A stretch of DNA of 64,000 bases from Lachnospiraceae bacterium (GCA_017427415.1 JAFRSU010000068.1:1-64000), one strand, 5' to 3'. Positions 27,066-37,767 are shown, counted from the first letter of the stretch. Translations and numbers: made by a program. The notes: generated by a model not told the origin, from the letters alone.

Positions 27066-29720
27066 TCAGGTCTCGTACTTGCCGGAGGCTTTGCAGCAGA
27101 ACTTGTACTTCTTGCCGCTTCCGCAAGGGCAGGGATCGTTGGGAAGGATTTTTTTGGCTACGCGGCGCTTAGGTGCGTTTACTACGGAGTCATCCTTGTT
27201 GGTACCTGATTCTTTTGCTACCTGCTCACGCTCTACCTTTCTCTCTACCTGTACTCTTAAGAGCATCCTTACGGTGTCCTCAGCTATACCGTCGGTCATC
27301 TCCTGGAACATATCGAAGCCCTGCATCTTGTATGAATCGATAGGATTACGCTGTGCATAGGACTGAAGTCCGATGCTCTGGCGGAGCTGGTCCATATCGT
27401 CGATATGATTCATCCATCTGGTATCTATAGCCTTTAAAAGGACGATACGCTCAACCTCACGGAAGTCCTCAGGCTGTGCAAATTCGCTTTCTTTTGCTTC
27501 ATATATCTCAAGGGCACGTTTCTCAAGTCTTTCGGTAAGAGCCTTCTTCTTAATGCTCTTTATCTCATCCTCGGCTATCTCTATACGTTCCATGGGAACG
27601 ATGGGCAGCAGCATATCGTTAAGAGCTTTGATATCCCATTCTTCAGGTACCTGATCGTCACCTATGACAGCATTTACGCAGCCGTCCACGGTATCATCCA
27701 GCATCCTAAGGATGGTATCCCTCATGCTCTCGCCGTTAAGAACTCTCATTCTCTCGGCATAGATGATCTCACGCTGCTCGTTGTTTACACTGTCGTATTC
27801 CATGATGTTCTTACGGATACCGAAGTTGTTGTTCTCTATCTTCTTCTGAGCACGCTCTATGGCATTGGTAAGAAGCTTGTGGTGTATCTCCTGTCCGTGC
27901 TGAACACCCAGGGTCTTAAATACGCTCATCATCCTCTCGGAACCGAACAGACGCATAAGGTCGTCTTCAAGTGAGATGAAGAACTTGGATTCACCGGGAT
28001 CTCCCTGACGTCCGGAACGTCCGCGGAGCTGATTGTCTATACGGCGTGCCTCATGACGTTCGGTACCTATGATACGGAGTCCGCCTGCAGCCTTAACCTT
28101 TTCAACCTCTTCCTTGTACTTAGCCTCGTCCATACCCTCTTCGAAGGTACCGCCGAGCTTGATATCGGTACCACGGCCGGCCATGTTGGTAGCGATGGTA
28201 ACAGCACCGTAACGTCCTGCTTCCGCTACTATCTCAGCTTCCATCTCATGGAACTTGGCATTTAAGACATTGTGCTTTATATTCTTTTTCTTAAGATACA
28301 TGCTGATCTCTTCAGAAGCCTCGATCGTGATGGTACCTACAAGTACCGGCTGTCCCTTCTGATGAGCCTCGATGATGGCATCGATGATAGCCTCGATCTT
28401 CTCCTGATGAGTACAATATACGGCATCCTCATAGTCTATTCTTATAACAGGCTTGTTCGGAGGTATGGTAACTACATCCATGCCGTATATCTCACGGAAT
28501 TCCTTATCCTCAGTGATAGCGGTACCGGTCATACCGCACTTCTTCTGATACTTATTGAAGTAGTTCTGAAGGGTGATGGTAGCCAGGGTCTTGGACTCCC
28601 TGTTGACCTTTACATGCTCTTTTGCTTCTATCGCCTGATGGAGACCGTCGGAATAACGTCTGCCCGGAAGGATACGTCCCGTAAAGTCATCTACTATCAG
28701 TACTTCGTTATCTTTTACTACATAGTCCTTATCCCTGAACATAAGGTAATGAGCCTTTAATGCCAGGATGATATTATGCTGGATCTCAAGGTTCTCCACA
28801 TCAGAGAAGTTGTCGATATGGAAGAACTGCTCTACCTTTGCAACACCCTGTGCGGTAAGGTGGACTGTGTTTTCCTTTTCGCTTACTACGAAATCACCTG
28901 TTTCCTCAGGCTCCTCACCGCCGAACTTCGCAGCCATAACTGTTTCCATCTTGCTGAGCTCTTTTTCGGTACCCTTCTGCATCTGGCATGCCAGGATATC
29001 ACACATCTCGTAAAGCTTGGTGGACTTGCCGGAAGGACCTGATATGATAAGAGGAGTACGTGCCTCATCTATCAAACAGGAGTCAACCTCGTCGATAACG
29101 GCGAAGTGAAGCTTACGCTGTACCATCTGCTCCTTATATACCACACGGTTGTCACGAAGGTAGTCGAAACCGAACTCGTTGTTGGTACCGTATGTGATAT
29201 CGCAGTTGTATGCCGCACGTCTGTCGTCGGCATTCATTGTATTAAGGATATATCCGCAGGTAAGTCCCATGAATTCATATATTTTTCCGTTGTTTTCCGC
29301 ATCACGCTTAGCCAGGTAATCGTTTACCGTAACTACGTGTACACCTTCGCCTTCAAGGGCGTTAAGATATATAGCCAGTGAAGATGTAAGTGTTTTACCT
29401 TCACCGGTGAACATCTCAGAGATACGTCCCTGATGAAGTATGATGGCACCTAAGAGCTGTACATGGAATGCTCTCTGGTGAAGTGTTCTTACACCTGCCT
29501 CTCTGGCTGCAGCAAATGCCTCTGGAAGAAGGTCATCAAGAGTCTCGCCGTTAGCCAGTCTTTTCTTAAACTCATCGGTCATAGCTCTTAACTCTTCATC
29601 CGACTTTGCCTGCATCGTAGGCTCTAAGTCCTCTATCTTCTGAGCGATCGGTTCGATCCTTTTGATCTCACGCTCACTCCTTGTCTTAAATATTTTTCTC
29701 CATAAACTCTTTTTAGCCAT
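27066..29720 (-). CDS. secA: SecA, preprotein translocase ATPase
   Basis: 884 residues. Walker A is [21 protein letters not shown], nucleotide-binding domain 2 includes [17 protein letters not shown] and [18 protein letters not shown]. The C-terminal zinc motif [17 protein letters not shown] binds SecB/phospholipid in other bacteria. Drives export of unfolded proteins through SecYEG, which this cell needs for the large secreted proteins at 33-43 kb. ATG with AGAGGA upstream. Confidence 0.97.
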   Translation of the reverse strand: MAKKSLWRKIFKTRSEREIKRIEPIAQKIEDLEPTMQAKSDEELRAMTDEFKKRLANGETLDDLLPEAFAAAREAGVRTLHQRAFHVQLLGAIILHQGRISEMFTGEGKTLTSSLAIYLNALEGEGVHVVTVNDYLAKRDAENNGKIYEFMGLTCGYILNTMNADDRRAAYNCDITYGTNNEFGFDYLRDNRVVYKEQMVQRKLHFAVIDEVDSCLIDEARTPLIISGPSGKSTKLYEMCDILACQMQKGTEKELSKMETVMAAKFGGEEPEETGDFVVSEKENTVHLTAQGVAKVEQFFHIDNFSDVENLEIQHNIILALKAHYLMFRDKDYVVKDNEVLIVDDFTGRILPGRRYSDGLHQAIEAKEHVKVNRESKTLATITLQNYFNKYQKKCGMTGTAITEDKEFREIYGMDVVTIPPNKPVIRIDYEDAVYCTHQEKIEAIIDAIIEAHQKGQPVLVGTITIEASEEISMYLKKKNIKHNVLNAKFHEMEAEIVAEAGRYGAVTIATNMAGRGTDIKLGGTFEEGMDEAKYKEEVEKVKAAGGLRIIGTERHEARRIDNQLRGRSGRQGDPGESKFFISLEDDLMRLFGSERMMSVFKTLGVQHGQEIHHKLLTNAIERAQKKIENNNFGIRKNIMEYDSVNNEQREIIYAERMRVLNGESMRDTILRMLDDTVDGCVNAVIGDDQVPEEWDIKALNDMLLPIVPMERIEIAEDEIKSIKKKALTERLEKRALEIYEAKESEFAQPEDFREVERIVLLKAIDTRWMNHIDDMDQLRQSIGLQSYAQRNPIDSYKMQGFDMFQEMTDGIAEDTVRMLLRVQVERKVEREQVAKESGTNKDDSVVNAPKRRVAKKILPNDPCPCGSGKKYKFCCKASGKYET

Positions 29721-29744
29721 TTTATAGTCCTCTTTTTCTGTTTC

Positions 29745-30917
29745 CTATATATCAAAATCATCCGGATTAAGCACTTCTGTTTTTAAACCCGATGAAAGCT
29801 TATAAAATTCTTTTTGCTTATTATTATACCATTTAATATAATCAGCCTTAGACTTATGCCCACGATATACGTACCAAACATCCCTTCCACTTTTACAATT
29901 CAAAGGAATAAAATGGATCATAATATCTAGCACCTTTTTTTTATTTCCATTTGGAGTAAATCTTACTCCAAATATTCTGTTATACGTCATCTCAACTAAT
30001 TTTGCTGACGTGAGATTTTCTGCTACTCCAGAAGGTATAATAAAATTTTTATCTTCCCAATATAAGCCATATTTCCCATCATTACATTTAACCCTTTTTA
30101 ATTCTATAGGTCTAATTCTTCTTTTGTTTATATCCCCATAATCCGACTCAAAACTAATATTATCAAAGGTAATCTCATTATTTTCTATATAGTCTCCTGT
30201 AAATAGAATTCCTATTCCTTGAGAACTCTGTCCTTTATTATACACAAATACAACATTGGGTTTTCCTAAAGTACACGGTTTTAAACCGTACTCATAAATA
30301 TTAAGTTGTGTAGAAGTTTTAGAACCCGATTCTTTTGTTTTTTTAAAATATAAGTAATTTATACTTTCTTCTAAAGATCTATTAATGCTCGCCGGGAAAA
30401 TTGCTTGATCAATATCCATATCAATCATAGGGGCAATTTCCTTAATAGCTTCTTCTGCGAAAATATACTGTTTATTGGTAATTGTATCAATAATCAGAGG
30501 ATTTTTTACCGTTTCTTTCCATAATGCCAAGTTTGTTTTATGAATGGTTTTTCCATCATAACTTTTTCCAATATTTATCCACCCTTCATTTCTTTTTCCG
30601 GCTTTAAACAATCCCAAATATGCCCAATCACTATCTATACACTCAGATACAATAATATCAGTATTGAATAGTTTTACCAAACGAATCGCGACCCCTTTAA
30701 TTTCCTCATAATCTCGTAAATGTAAAGCTTCCGTAGTAAATGAAACCCAATTGCTATTATTGGGAGAATATACTTTTATGGTACAAACATCATCCCCCGA
30801 ATTATCAGATAATGTAAAGCCCCTGTTACTCATTTCAGCTTTTATAATTTCTCGAAGTTTTAAAGCGGAATACTCATCATTCTTTCTAATGTGTATGTTT
30901 GAACAAGTTACTCCCAT
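29745..30917 (-). CDS. Hypothetical protein, AT-rich, no recognised family
   Basis: 390 residues from the ATG at 30917, where GGAGGG lies 8 nt upstream; an in-frame start 30 bases upstream lacks a site. No signal peptide, no membrane helix, no cysteine clusters. It is rich in Asn, Ile and Lys, with a beta-rich middle (VVFVYNKGQSSQGIGILFTGDYIENNE) and an aromatic, basic C-terminus (YRGHKSKADYIKWYNNKQKEFYK). Base use is clearly more AT-rich than secA before it, and fic genes follow, so it may belong to a transferred patch. I cannot assign a function. Confidence 0.6.
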   Translation of the reverse strand: MGVTCSNIHIRKNDEYSALKLREIIKAEMSNRGFTLSDNSGDDVCTIKVYSPNNSNWVSFTTEALHLRDYEEIKGVAIRLVKLFNTDIIVSECIDSDWAYLGLFKAGKRNEGWINIGKSYDGKTIHKTNLALWKETVKNPLIIDTITNKQYIFAEEAIKEIAPMIDMDIDQAIFPASINRSLEESINYLYFKKTKESGSKTSTQLNIYEYGLKPCTLGKPNVVFVYNKGQSSQGIGILFTGDYIENNEITFDNISFESDYGDINKRRIRPIELKRVKCNDGKYGLYWEDKNFIIPSGVAENLTSAKLVEMTYNRIFGVRFTPNGNKKKVLDIMIHFIPLNCKSGRDVWYVYRGHKSKADYIKWYNNKQKEFYKLSSGLKTEVLNPDDFDI

Positions 30918-31083
30918 TATTTTCCCTCCAGCACTACTTCTGACCATCCAAAAGATTACAAGACCTTTTCAAGAACCTAGCCATAATGCTATCAAATTAT
31001 TCTATCATTTATATAAATATATGTCAATTTCTTTTAATATAAATGCAAGTATGTCAATTAAATTAGTATAAAGTAAAGACTAT

Positions 31084-31126
31084 AAAAAGCAGAAAAAGGC
31101 AGTTGTACAAATCCTGCCAACCGCCT
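31084..31126 (-). terminator. Terminator after the truncated fic copy
   Basis: AGGCGGTTG and CAACTGCCT arms followed on the minus strand by TTTTTCTGCTTTTT. Confidence 0.8.
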
Positions 31127-31169
31127 AATAACATCCTATTTCCTACAATATATAGCCAACTTTCAAATT

Positions 31170-31541
31170 TCAGTTTCTTACATATTTTGTTCCTCTACCG
31201 GAACCGACCTTCCTGATTGATCCGGTTCTTATCATTTGCCCAAGAACCGCTTCTACCGTAGTAGCACTAACGTCCGGAAGTATTTTCCCGATATCAGCTT
31301 TAGATATAGGCGTTAGGCTGTTAAGCACGGTAGCTTCAATCCTTGCCTGCTTGGTAACTTTCTTACTCCCGATTACTGCAAATCTCTTGTCCAGTTCTTT
31401 GTAGCAAGCATATACCGTTGTAATAAATTCCATGATGAATGCTGAATAATCCTGATTGTTTTCATGCCACCCCTCAGATGATTTTTGCAGTGCTTCGTAA
31501 TAATTTCCTTTTCTATGATTAATCTGCTCTTCAAAAGAAAT
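31170..31541 (-). pseudogene. C-terminal remnant of a fic gene
   Basis: About 123 codons read ISFEEQINHRKGNYYEALQKSSEGWHENNQDYSAFIMEF and on to a winged-helix end (SKADIGKILPDVSATTVEAVLGQMIRTGSIRKVGSGRG). This matches the C-terminal part of the intact fic gene at 31769-32869 (KDVYYDALEAASTGW, then GTGKGTFYS). The Fic active-site motif and everything before it are gone, and an in-frame stop precedes codon one at 31542-31544. An internal ATG at 31433 could still yield an 87-residue DNA-binding-like fragment. Confidence 0.8.
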
Positions 31542-31565
31542 TTATATTTATATGCACAAAGTCAA

Positions 31566-31583
31566 GTTTATATGCATATAAAC
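31566..31583. promoter_or_regulatory. Perfect 18-bp palindrome
   Basis: GTTTATATGCATATAAAC is self-complementary; TATATGCA-like half sites recur at about 31550, 31612 and 31640. Possible operator of the lost fic-type gene or of its winged-helix remnant. Confidence 0.5.
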
Positions 31584-31768
31584 AGATCATTTTTTCTGCA
31601 CATTATTTCGGCTATATGCATTAATCAACCCCACTTTTTATGCATACCAGATGCCACCCTATTCAATACCTCAATAATCATATCGCTTACTCACAGAAAT
31701 CAATTACTTCATTACCATTTTCTCCTATTCCATAGATATTCTCCTATTTCCGTGACCTTTTTAGGATG

Positions 31769-32869
31769 TTATTTAATGCTTTTCGAATAAAATGTTCCTT
31801 TTCCGGTTCCATGTTTTTCAACATAACCTTCATCTAAAAGTTTTTTCAAAGCTGCTTCAACAGACTTATCGCTGATACTGGGACAGATATTCACAATCTC
31901 TCTCTTTGTAAATTTACCCAGTTTTGTGTCTATAGCAGCCTTTACAATATCATAAGCTTTACTCTTTATTGTTACAACACGCTTTTTACCATTCTCTGTT
32001 TCAGTTACAATTGTAGTATCACTTATTATATTTATTCTGCTCTCAAATTCACGGTAACATGCAAGAATTACTCCAAGCATATATTTTATAAAATATGTCG
32101 GATCTTCTTTTCCTTCAAGCCATCCAGTCGATGCTGCTTCCAATGCATCATAATATACATCTTTTGTCTTTTCTATATGTTTTTCAATACTGATATATTT
32201 TCCAACAATATATCCTGATCTGTACAATAGTAGAAGGGTTAACAGCCTGCTCATTCTTCCGTTTCCATCATTAAACGGGTGAATACAGAGAAAATCATGC
32301 AAAAAAACAGGTATAATCAATAAAGGATCAATGGATAAATCTTCTATAATTTTGCTATAATTTTCGCATAAGGCATTAATGCAAGGTTCTGTTTCATATG
32401 GAGGAACAGGGGTAAACCTGATAATTTCTGTCCCATCTTCTTTTACCTCTTTAAGATAGTTTTGTGTAATCTTATATCTGCCGCCATTACGGGTATCCCC
32501 ATACTGCATTAAGTCCCTATGTAATTGTAAAATTATATTTCCATTAATGGGAATATACTCATAGTTCTCATGAATAGTATTCAAAACATCCCTATATCCG
32601 GCGATTTCTCTTTCATCACGATTTCTAGGAGTAGTTTTTTCTCTTGCTATCTGACTAATTCTTGTGCTTGTTGTGACTATACCTTCAATCCTGTTTGAAG
32701 ACTCAATCGACTGAACTTTAGCTATTTCAACAAGTTTTTCCATTTCTACCGGTTTTTGCCTTAAAAAAAGCTCTTGTTTTCCCTTATACTCATGAATTTG
32801 AGAAAGATAATTCAAAATCTCATTATCCCAACGATATTTTTTATATTTTGTATAATCAAATGTTCGCAT
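31769..32869 (-). CDS. Fic-domain protein (class II, N-terminal inhibitory helix)
   Basis: 366 residues. The Fic motif IHPFNDGNGRMSRL lies at 196-209 with catalytic H197. The N-terminal inhibitory motif S58-N-R-I-E62-G63 fits [S/T]xxxE[G/N], so activity should be self-restrained. The C-terminus (about 290-366) is a winged helix (TKREIVNICPSISDKSVEAALKKLLDEGYVEK), suggesting DNA binding or autoregulation. Fic enzymes usually transfer AMP to proteins. ATG with AGGAA upstream. No separate antitoxin is visible, as expected for class II. Confidence 0.9.
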   Translation of the reverse strand: MRTFDYTKYKKYRWDNEILNYLSQIHEYKGKQELFLRQKPVEMEKLVEIAKVQSIESSNRIEGIVTTSTRISQIAREKTTPRNRDEREIAGYRDVLNTIHENYEYIPINGNIILQLHRDLMQYGDTRNGGRYKITQNYLKEVKEDGTEIIRFTPVPPYETEPCINALCENYSKIIEDLSIDPLLIIPVFLHDFLCIHPFNDGNGRMSRLLTLLLLYRSGYIVGKYISIEKHIEKTKDVYYDALEAASTGWLEGKEDPTYFIKYMLGVILACYREFESRINIISDTTIVTETENGKKRVVTIKSKAYDIVKAAIDTKLGKFTKREIVNICPSISDKSVEAALKKLLDEGYVEKHGTGKGTFYSKSIK

Positions 32870-32992
32870 TTTTATTCCTAGCTCCTCTCTTTATTCCTAA
32901 ATTATATATGTTTTTAGGAGAATGTCAACAAGCAAATATAAAAATGTTTTCTTGCATATTTTTGTAAGATCACATGCCGCATTAATACAAAA

Positions 32993-33015
32993 GATGCTGC
33001 CGTTTCCGGCAGCAC
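32993..33015 (-). terminator. Terminator of the LRR protein gene
   Basis: GTGCTGCCG and CGGCAGCAT arms around a GAAA loop, followed by CTTTTGT on the minus strand, 45 bases beyond the stop. Confidence 0.8.
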
Positions 33016-33059
33016 CTTTATGGTTTTTCGATATGTAATTGTATTACCTTATTGCCTTA

Positions 33060-34502
33060 TTACTTTGTAAATGTTGCATTCTTGCTCAAGCCTTTTGCGG
33101 TCAGCACTTTCTTATATGAAGATAGTTTCTTGGAAGGAACTGTAACCTTAACATTGTCCTGAGTTTCGGCAAAGGCTTCCTTACCTACTGTTTTGGATGT
33201 CAGCTTCTTGGACTTTATAACGATATCCTTTAACGAACTTGCATAGTAAAATGCCTGCTCTTCAATATACTTTACATATGCACCTATTACTAACTTCTCC
33301 ATCTTACTGTCATAATCAAATGCATACCTGCCGATGCCGGTAACCTTATATGTTATGCCGTCCACCTTTATGGTCTTGGGGATAGTTACTGTTGTCTTTT
33401 CTTTTTCATAATCATCTATTCCTGCCACATAGACTGCACCGGCTTTTTTCTTGGTGCCTACGGTCTTGATGCCATATATCAGGTTGCCGACAGATACCAC
33501 ATCATCTTTTTTGATAGTGGTATCAGCTTTAGCTGAGATGGTGCAATGCTTGCCGGTGATACGATAATCATAAACATCATAGTATACAAACTCATATCCT
33601 GCAGCCGTAATCTCGTCGTAATCAGCATAGCGGGCTAATTCTACAGGCGCATCTGCATCCGTATAAACAACTACCGAACTGCTTGCTTCCCCTGTGTCAC
33701 CGTTCCAATCATAAACCGAATTGCAAAGATAACTCTTTCCGCCCTTTTTAAGCAATGAGTAATATGTATCAAATCCGATTTCATTTTTTCTCTTAACGCT
33801 GGACTCCATTTGTACCGTATCCTTAGAAAGAAGTCCGCCTGAAAGTTTTACTCCGTCAAGAACTATACCGTTCTTTTTCTCCAGTGTCATGTATACGCCA
33901 ACAAGAATATCGTTATAGTCTCCGTCACTTTCAACGTTTACTGTTGCGTTGCCCGTAACCTTAAAGAAGCTTGACGCGCCAAGGCTTTCCACGAATAATT
34001 TGATACCGCTGCTTCCGTAAAGAGAGTCTCTGTCATCTTTTCCACCCTTAACATTAAGAACGCCATCTCCTGTGATGGTAAGGCTGCCGCCGTAATAATC
34101 AGACCAGATATAAAGCATTTCAAGAGTGTTTTCACCCTTTAATTCTAATTTAAAATCATCTCCCATCATATTGCAGGAAATCTCTTTGCCTGTATAGTTA
34201 TTAAGTGTAAGGGTATTGGTTTTCTCATTGTAGCTTATACCCTTGGGGATATTGGTGGTATATTCTGTGCCATACTCATCATTATTCTTTTTTATATTAT
34301 CCGACAGGTATATGTAATTGCCGATCTTTTCCTCATCGCCCCATACATTAATCCCTGTTACTTTACCTTCAGTCTGAATGTAAGCATATGATTCGGCATC
34401 CTTACAAGGTCCGTCGGCTGCACTTACACCTTTGGGGTTAACAAAAAGCACTCCTAACAGTACCAGACATACTGCTAACAAAATACCAGTTCTTTTCTTC
34501 AT
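33060..34502 (-). CDS. Secreted protein with a BspA-type leucine-rich repeat domain
   Basis: 480 residues. A signal peptide spans about 1-29 (AVCLVLLGVLFVNPKGVSAAD). The middle (about 80-230) has beta-helix-like repeats (KGISYNEKTNTLTLNNYTG, GSLTITGDGVLNVKGG) like carbohydrate-binding Cthe_2159-type folds. The C-terminus (about 345-470) carries LRR_5/BspA repeats (VTGIGRYAFDYDSKMEKLVIGAYVKYIEEQAFYYASSLKDIVI). No anchor is visible, so it is probably released or held by charge. Likely an adhesin or glycan-binding surface protein. AGGAAG ribosome site before the ATG. Confidence 0.8.
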   Translation of the reverse strand: MKKRTGILLAVCLVLLGVLFVNPKGVSAADGPCKDAESYAYIQTEGKVTGINVWGDEEKIGNYIYLSDNIKKNNDEYGTEYTTNIPKGISYNEKTNTLTLNNYTGKEISCNMMGDDFKLELKGENTLEMLYIWSDYYGGSLTITGDGVLNVKGGKDDRDSLYGSSGIKLFVESLGASSFFKVTGNATVNVESDGDYNDILVGVYMTLEKKNGIVLDGVKLSGGLLSKDTVQMESSVKRKNEIGFDTYYSLLKKGGKSYLCNSVYDWNGDTGEASSSVVVYTDADAPVELARYADYDEITAAGYEFVYYDVYDYRITGKHCTISAKADTTIKKDDVVSVGNLIYGIKTVGTKKKAGAVYVAGIDDYEKEKTTVTIPKTIKVDGITYKVTGIGRYAFDYDSKMEKLVIGAYVKYIEEQAFYYASSLKDIVIKSKKLTSKTVGKEAFAETQDNVKVTVPSKKLSSYKKVLTAKGLSKNATFTK

Positions 34503-34640
34503 ATAGTCTTCCTCCCAGAATCACGGTCATCCTACACTCTGCTTCGGATGACAAAGTTATTAAACAACTAATATTTATATCGGCATAGCAAACGGTTTTT
34601 ATAACCCGATTTCTTGCTGTTAGGATGAAAATTCGGATAA

Positions 34641-34676
34641 AAAATGAGCCGTTTTTCATTCAAACGACTCATTTTT
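34641..34676 (-). terminator. Terminator of the ABC exporter gene
   Basis: AAATGAGTCGTTT pairs with AAACGGCTCATTT, followed on the minus strand by TTTATCC, 25 bases beyond the stop codon. Confidence 0.75.
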
Positions 34677-34700
34677 ATATGCGTTTATCACATCAGCATG

Positions 34701-36497
34701 TTACGCCGAGAACTGGCTGTTATACAGGTTAGCATAGAAGCCGCCCTGATTAAGCAGTGTTATATGATTACCCTGCTCTATGACATGTCCGTCCTTCATG
34801 ACCAGTATGACATCCGCGTTCTTGATGGTAGATAGCCTGTGGGCTACGACAAAGCTTGTACGGCCTTCCATCATGGTATCAAATGCCTTGCGGATCTTAA
34901 GCTCTGTTCTGGTATCGATGGAGGATGTAGCCTCATCTAAGATAAGCATCGGAGGAAGTGACAGCATGACACGTGTGATACATAAGAGCTGTTTCTGTCC
35001 ACCGGATAAAGATCCTCCGTCCTCTGCTATCACAGTATCGTATCCGTTAGGCAGACGTCTGATAAAGCTATGTGCATGGGACTTCTTGGCTGCCTCTATG
35101 ATCTCCTCGTCCGTGGCATCAGGCTTTCCGACTATGATGTTGTCCCTGATGGTACCTTTCTTAAGCCAGGTATCCTGGAGCACCATACCGTAGTTTTTAC
35201 GGAGTGAATGTCTTGTGAGCTTCTTGATGGGAGTACCGTCCACGCTTATCTCACCGGAATTGACATCGTAAAATCTCATGATAAGGTTGATCAGTGTGGT
35301 CTTTCCGCAGCCGGTAGGTCCTACTATGGCTATACGCTGTCCGGGATTAACCTTAAGGTTAAGGTTCTCTATGAGCTTTTTCTCAGGTACGTATGAGAAG
35401 CTTACATCGTTAAGCTCTACTATACCCTTTGCATCCTGAAGTTCTTTTGCATCCGCTGCGTCAGGCTTTTCAGGCTCTGCCTCTATAATGGAGAATACCC
35501 TGTCCGCACATGCAAGTGCATTCTGGAGCTCCGTGACTACGCCTGATATCTCGTTAAAAGGCTTGGTATACTGATTTGCATACGACAGGAATATGGTAAG
35601 CTGTCCGACCGTAAGTCCGCCTCTTATGACGGATAAGCCGCCTGTAAGTGCTACGCCGGCATATACTATATTATTGACCACACGGGTGGAAGGGTTAACC
35701 AGCGATGAGAAAAATGTAGCTCTGAGTGAACATTTTCCAAGTCTGTCATTGATCTCGTCAAACTGTTCTATCACTTTATCCTCACGGTTAAATGACTGCA
35801 CTACCTTCTGATTGGTGATCATCTCATTGATAAGTGCTGTCTGCTCGCCTCGGGTCTGTGTCTGGAGTTTAAACATACCGTAGGTTTTTCTGGCGATAAA
35901 GGATGCCACAAAAAGCGAAAGCGGCGTAACGACAAATACTACGAGTGCTATAAGCGCGTTCTCATAGAACATGAAAAACAGTGTGCCTATGATGGTGATA
36001 ACGCCCGTAAAAAGCTGGGTAAATCCGAGCAGCAGTCCGTCTGCAAACTGGTCTACATCCGCTATCATACGGCTGACCATATCACCTGAAGACGTCCTGT
36101 CAAGGTAGCTTAACGGAAGACGCTGAATGTTGCGGAATGCCTTTTTTCTTACAGCCTGTGTAACTAAAAATACTATCTTGTTGTTACATAAAGTCATAAG
36201 CCACTGTGCCAGGGCTCCTGCAAGGATTACCATACCCATCTTGAAGAGTATAGATGAAAAGTCGTCCCAAAAAGCGGAGGACGCATAACCGACCCATACT
36301 TCTTCCACATACTCTCCGCCATCCGCCAGCTTCTTTACGAGATCTACCGCATCACCTGTAAGGATGGGCAGGAACAGGGCAGACAGTACCGAGAATACTG
36401 CCAGAAGTATAGTGATGGCACAGTATCCCTTGTATGGTTTTATGTATTTTAATACTTTTTTAAGTACAGAAAGCTGTACTCCTTTTATTTTTTTCAT
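34701..36497 (-). CDS. ABC exporter half-transporter (membrane plus ATPase)
   Basis: 598 residues. I place the start at 36497, where ATGA overlaps the stop of the SpoU gene; a TTG 18 bases upstream is in frame. Six membrane helices occupy about 15-310. The ATPase domain has Walker A VGPTGCGKTTLIN, signature LSGGQKQLLCI, Walker B LILDEATSSID and the switch histidine in VVAHRLST. Type I exporter of the MsbA/multidrug family. No second half-transporter neighbours it, so it may act as a homodimer. Substrate unknown. Confidence 0.9.
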   Translation of the reverse strand: MKKIKGVQLSVLKKVLKYIKPYKGYCAITILLAVFSVLSALFLPILTGDAVDLVKKLADGGEYVEEVWVGYASSAFWDDFSSILFKMGMVILAGALAQWLMTLCNNKIVFLVTQAVRKKAFRNIQRLPLSYLDRTSSGDMVSRMIADVDQFADGLLLGFTQLFTGVITIIGTLFFMFYENALIALVVFVVTPLSLFVASFIARKTYGMFKLQTQTRGEQTALINEMITNQKVVQSFNREDKVIEQFDEINDRLGKCSLRATFFSSLVNPSTRVVNNIVYAGVALTGGLSVIRGGLTVGQLTIFLSYANQYTKPFNEISGVVTELQNALACADRVFSIIEAEPEKPDAADAKELQDAKGIVELNDVSFSYVPEKKLIENLNLKVNPGQRIAIVGPTGCGKTTLINLIMRFYDVNSGEISVDGTPIKKLTRHSLRKNYGMVLQDTWLKKGTIRDNIIVGKPDATDEEIIEAAKKSHAHSFIRRLPNGYDTVIAEDGGSLSGGQKQLLCITRVMLSLPPMLILDEATSSIDTRTELKIRKAFDTMMEGRTSFVVAHRLSTIKNADVILVMKDGHVIEQGNHITLLNQGGFYANLYNSQFSA

Positions 36498-37381
36498 CTT
36501 TTCAAAATCTCCCAAAATGCAACGGCACTTGCAGCAGCTACGTTTAAGGAATCCACATTGTGTGACATAGGTATTTTAACAGTGTAGGTGCAGGCCTTTA
36601 TCACTTCTTCAGGCAGTCCGTCACCTTCTGTACCAAGGACTATGGCGATTTTTTCCGCTGCCTTTAACCTCGGGTCATCTACCGATACAGAATCATCCGT
36701 AAGCGCCATGGCTACCGTGGTGTATCCGAATCCGTGGAGTTGTTTTATAAGTCCCGTACCTGAACCTTTAACCTCTGCATGATCCGTATTATCATTATCC
36801 TCTTCCCGTTCTTTCTCCCCGAATGTCCACGGTACCTGGAATACCGTACCCATACTGACACGTGCGGAACGCCTGGACAGGGGATTTACCGAGCCGCTTG
36901 TAAGTACCACACCGTCCACACCAAGTGCGGCGGCTGACCTTATGATAGCTCCGGCATTGGTCGGATTCATTATATCATAAAGTACAGCAAGTTTGTTTTT
37001 ATTTTTACAAAAATCCGAAAGAGCCGGTAAAGGCTTACGTCTTAAGACCGCCCAGAGTCCGCGTACAAGCGCGTATCCAGTGAGATCCTTTAACAGCTCA
37101 TGCCCTGCTATATATACCGTGACTTTGTCCTTTATCTCCTTAGGGCAGGCTGCTTCTATCATATCTATGACAGGGCGGGCTTCCTTTTCCAGCCGTTCGT
37201 CTTCCACCAGCAGGGATATCGGCTCGTATCCGGCCTCTAATGCACGTAACACCACATTGGCACTCTCGGAGACGAACACTCCGATATCAGGCTCAAAGTA
37301 ACGAAGCAGCTGTACTTCGGAGAGCTTGGTATATACTTCCAGCTCGGGAAGATTTATATCATCTATGTGTATGTAATTCAT
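36494..37381 (-). CDS. SpoU/TrmH-family RNA 2'-O-methyltransferase
   Basis: 295 residues. The SPOUT motifs are NPTNAGAIIRSAAALGVDGVVL (motif 1, about 139-160), VLGTEGDGLP (motif 2) and IPMSHNVDSLNVAAASAVA (motif 3), forming the trefoil-knot SAM site. The N-terminal domain resembles the substrate-binding part of TrmH/RlmB-like enzymes. Methylates a ribose 2'-OH in rRNA or tRNA; the exact target cannot be read from sequence. Overlaps the exporter gene by ATGA. Confidence 0.88.
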   Translation of the reverse strand: MNYIHIDDINLPELEVYTKLSEVQLLRYFEPDIGVFVSESANVVLRALEAGYEPISLLVEDERLEKEARPVIDMIEAACPKEIKDKVTVYIAGHELLKDLTGYALVRGLWAVLRRKPLPALSDFCKNKNKLAVLYDIMNPTNAGAIIRSAAALGVDGVVLTSGSVNPLSRRSARVSMGTVFQVPWTFGEKEREEDNDNTDHAEVKGSGTGLIKQLHGFGYTTVAMALTDDSVSVDDPRLKAAEKIAIVLGTEGDGLPEEVIKACTYTVKIPMSHNVDSLNVAAASAVAFWEILKR

Positions 37382-37396
37382 ACCGTTTACTATTTA

Positions 37397-37447
37397 CACC
37401 TCATCCGTCAGCTTCGCTGACACCTTCCCCTCGAGGGGAAGGCTTTT
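37397..37447. repeat. CTTCG-loop hairpin repeat (family A) between the Dabb and SpoU genes
   Basis: CACCTCATCC lead, GTCAG-CTTCG-CTGAC hairpin, then CCTTCCCC-TCGA-GGGGAAGG and TTTT. Confidence 0.85.
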
Positions 37448-37464
37448 AGCATACATGTATTTGA

Positions 37465-37767
37465 TTAAACCTCAAAATCAAAACAGCTTCTTAACTTGGT
37501 AAAAGGACGTACTTTTCCGTTTGCTACGGCGACATGCTCGGGGTGTACTGCATATCCTTTTAAAGCTTCCTCATCGGTAAATGTGGAATCAAGCATAAGG
37601 TCTGTGTTAGAGCTTGCAAGTCCGTCGATATATACTTTTATATCCACGATGCCCGGCACCTTATCCTTTAATCCCTCAAGTCCTTCCTTGATACCTTTCT
37701 TAATATCAGCTTTTTCCTGATTACTGTATTCTTCTTTTAATGTCCAGATAATTATATGTTTTACCAT
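37465..37767 (-). CDS. Dabb-family (stress-responsive alpha/beta barrel) protein
   Basis: 100 residues beginning MVKHIIIWTLKEE and containing DIKVYIDGLASSNTDLMLDSTFTDEEALKGYAVHPEHVAV, the Dabb signature (hydrophobic strand, D/E-ALxxYxxHPxH). A small ferredoxin-fold dimer, often of unknown substrate. AGGAG 8 nt before the ATG. Confidence 0.88.
   Translation of the reverse strand: MVKHIIIWTLKEEYSNQEKADIKKGIKEGLEGLKDKVPGIVDIKVYIDGLASSNTDLMLDSTFTDEEALKGYAVHPEHVAVANGKVRPFTKLRSCFDFEV

Noticed and set aside
29745-32869. A complete mobile island with integrase
   Set aside because: Base composition and the broken fic copy suggest transfer, but no integrase, transposase or attachment site is visible.
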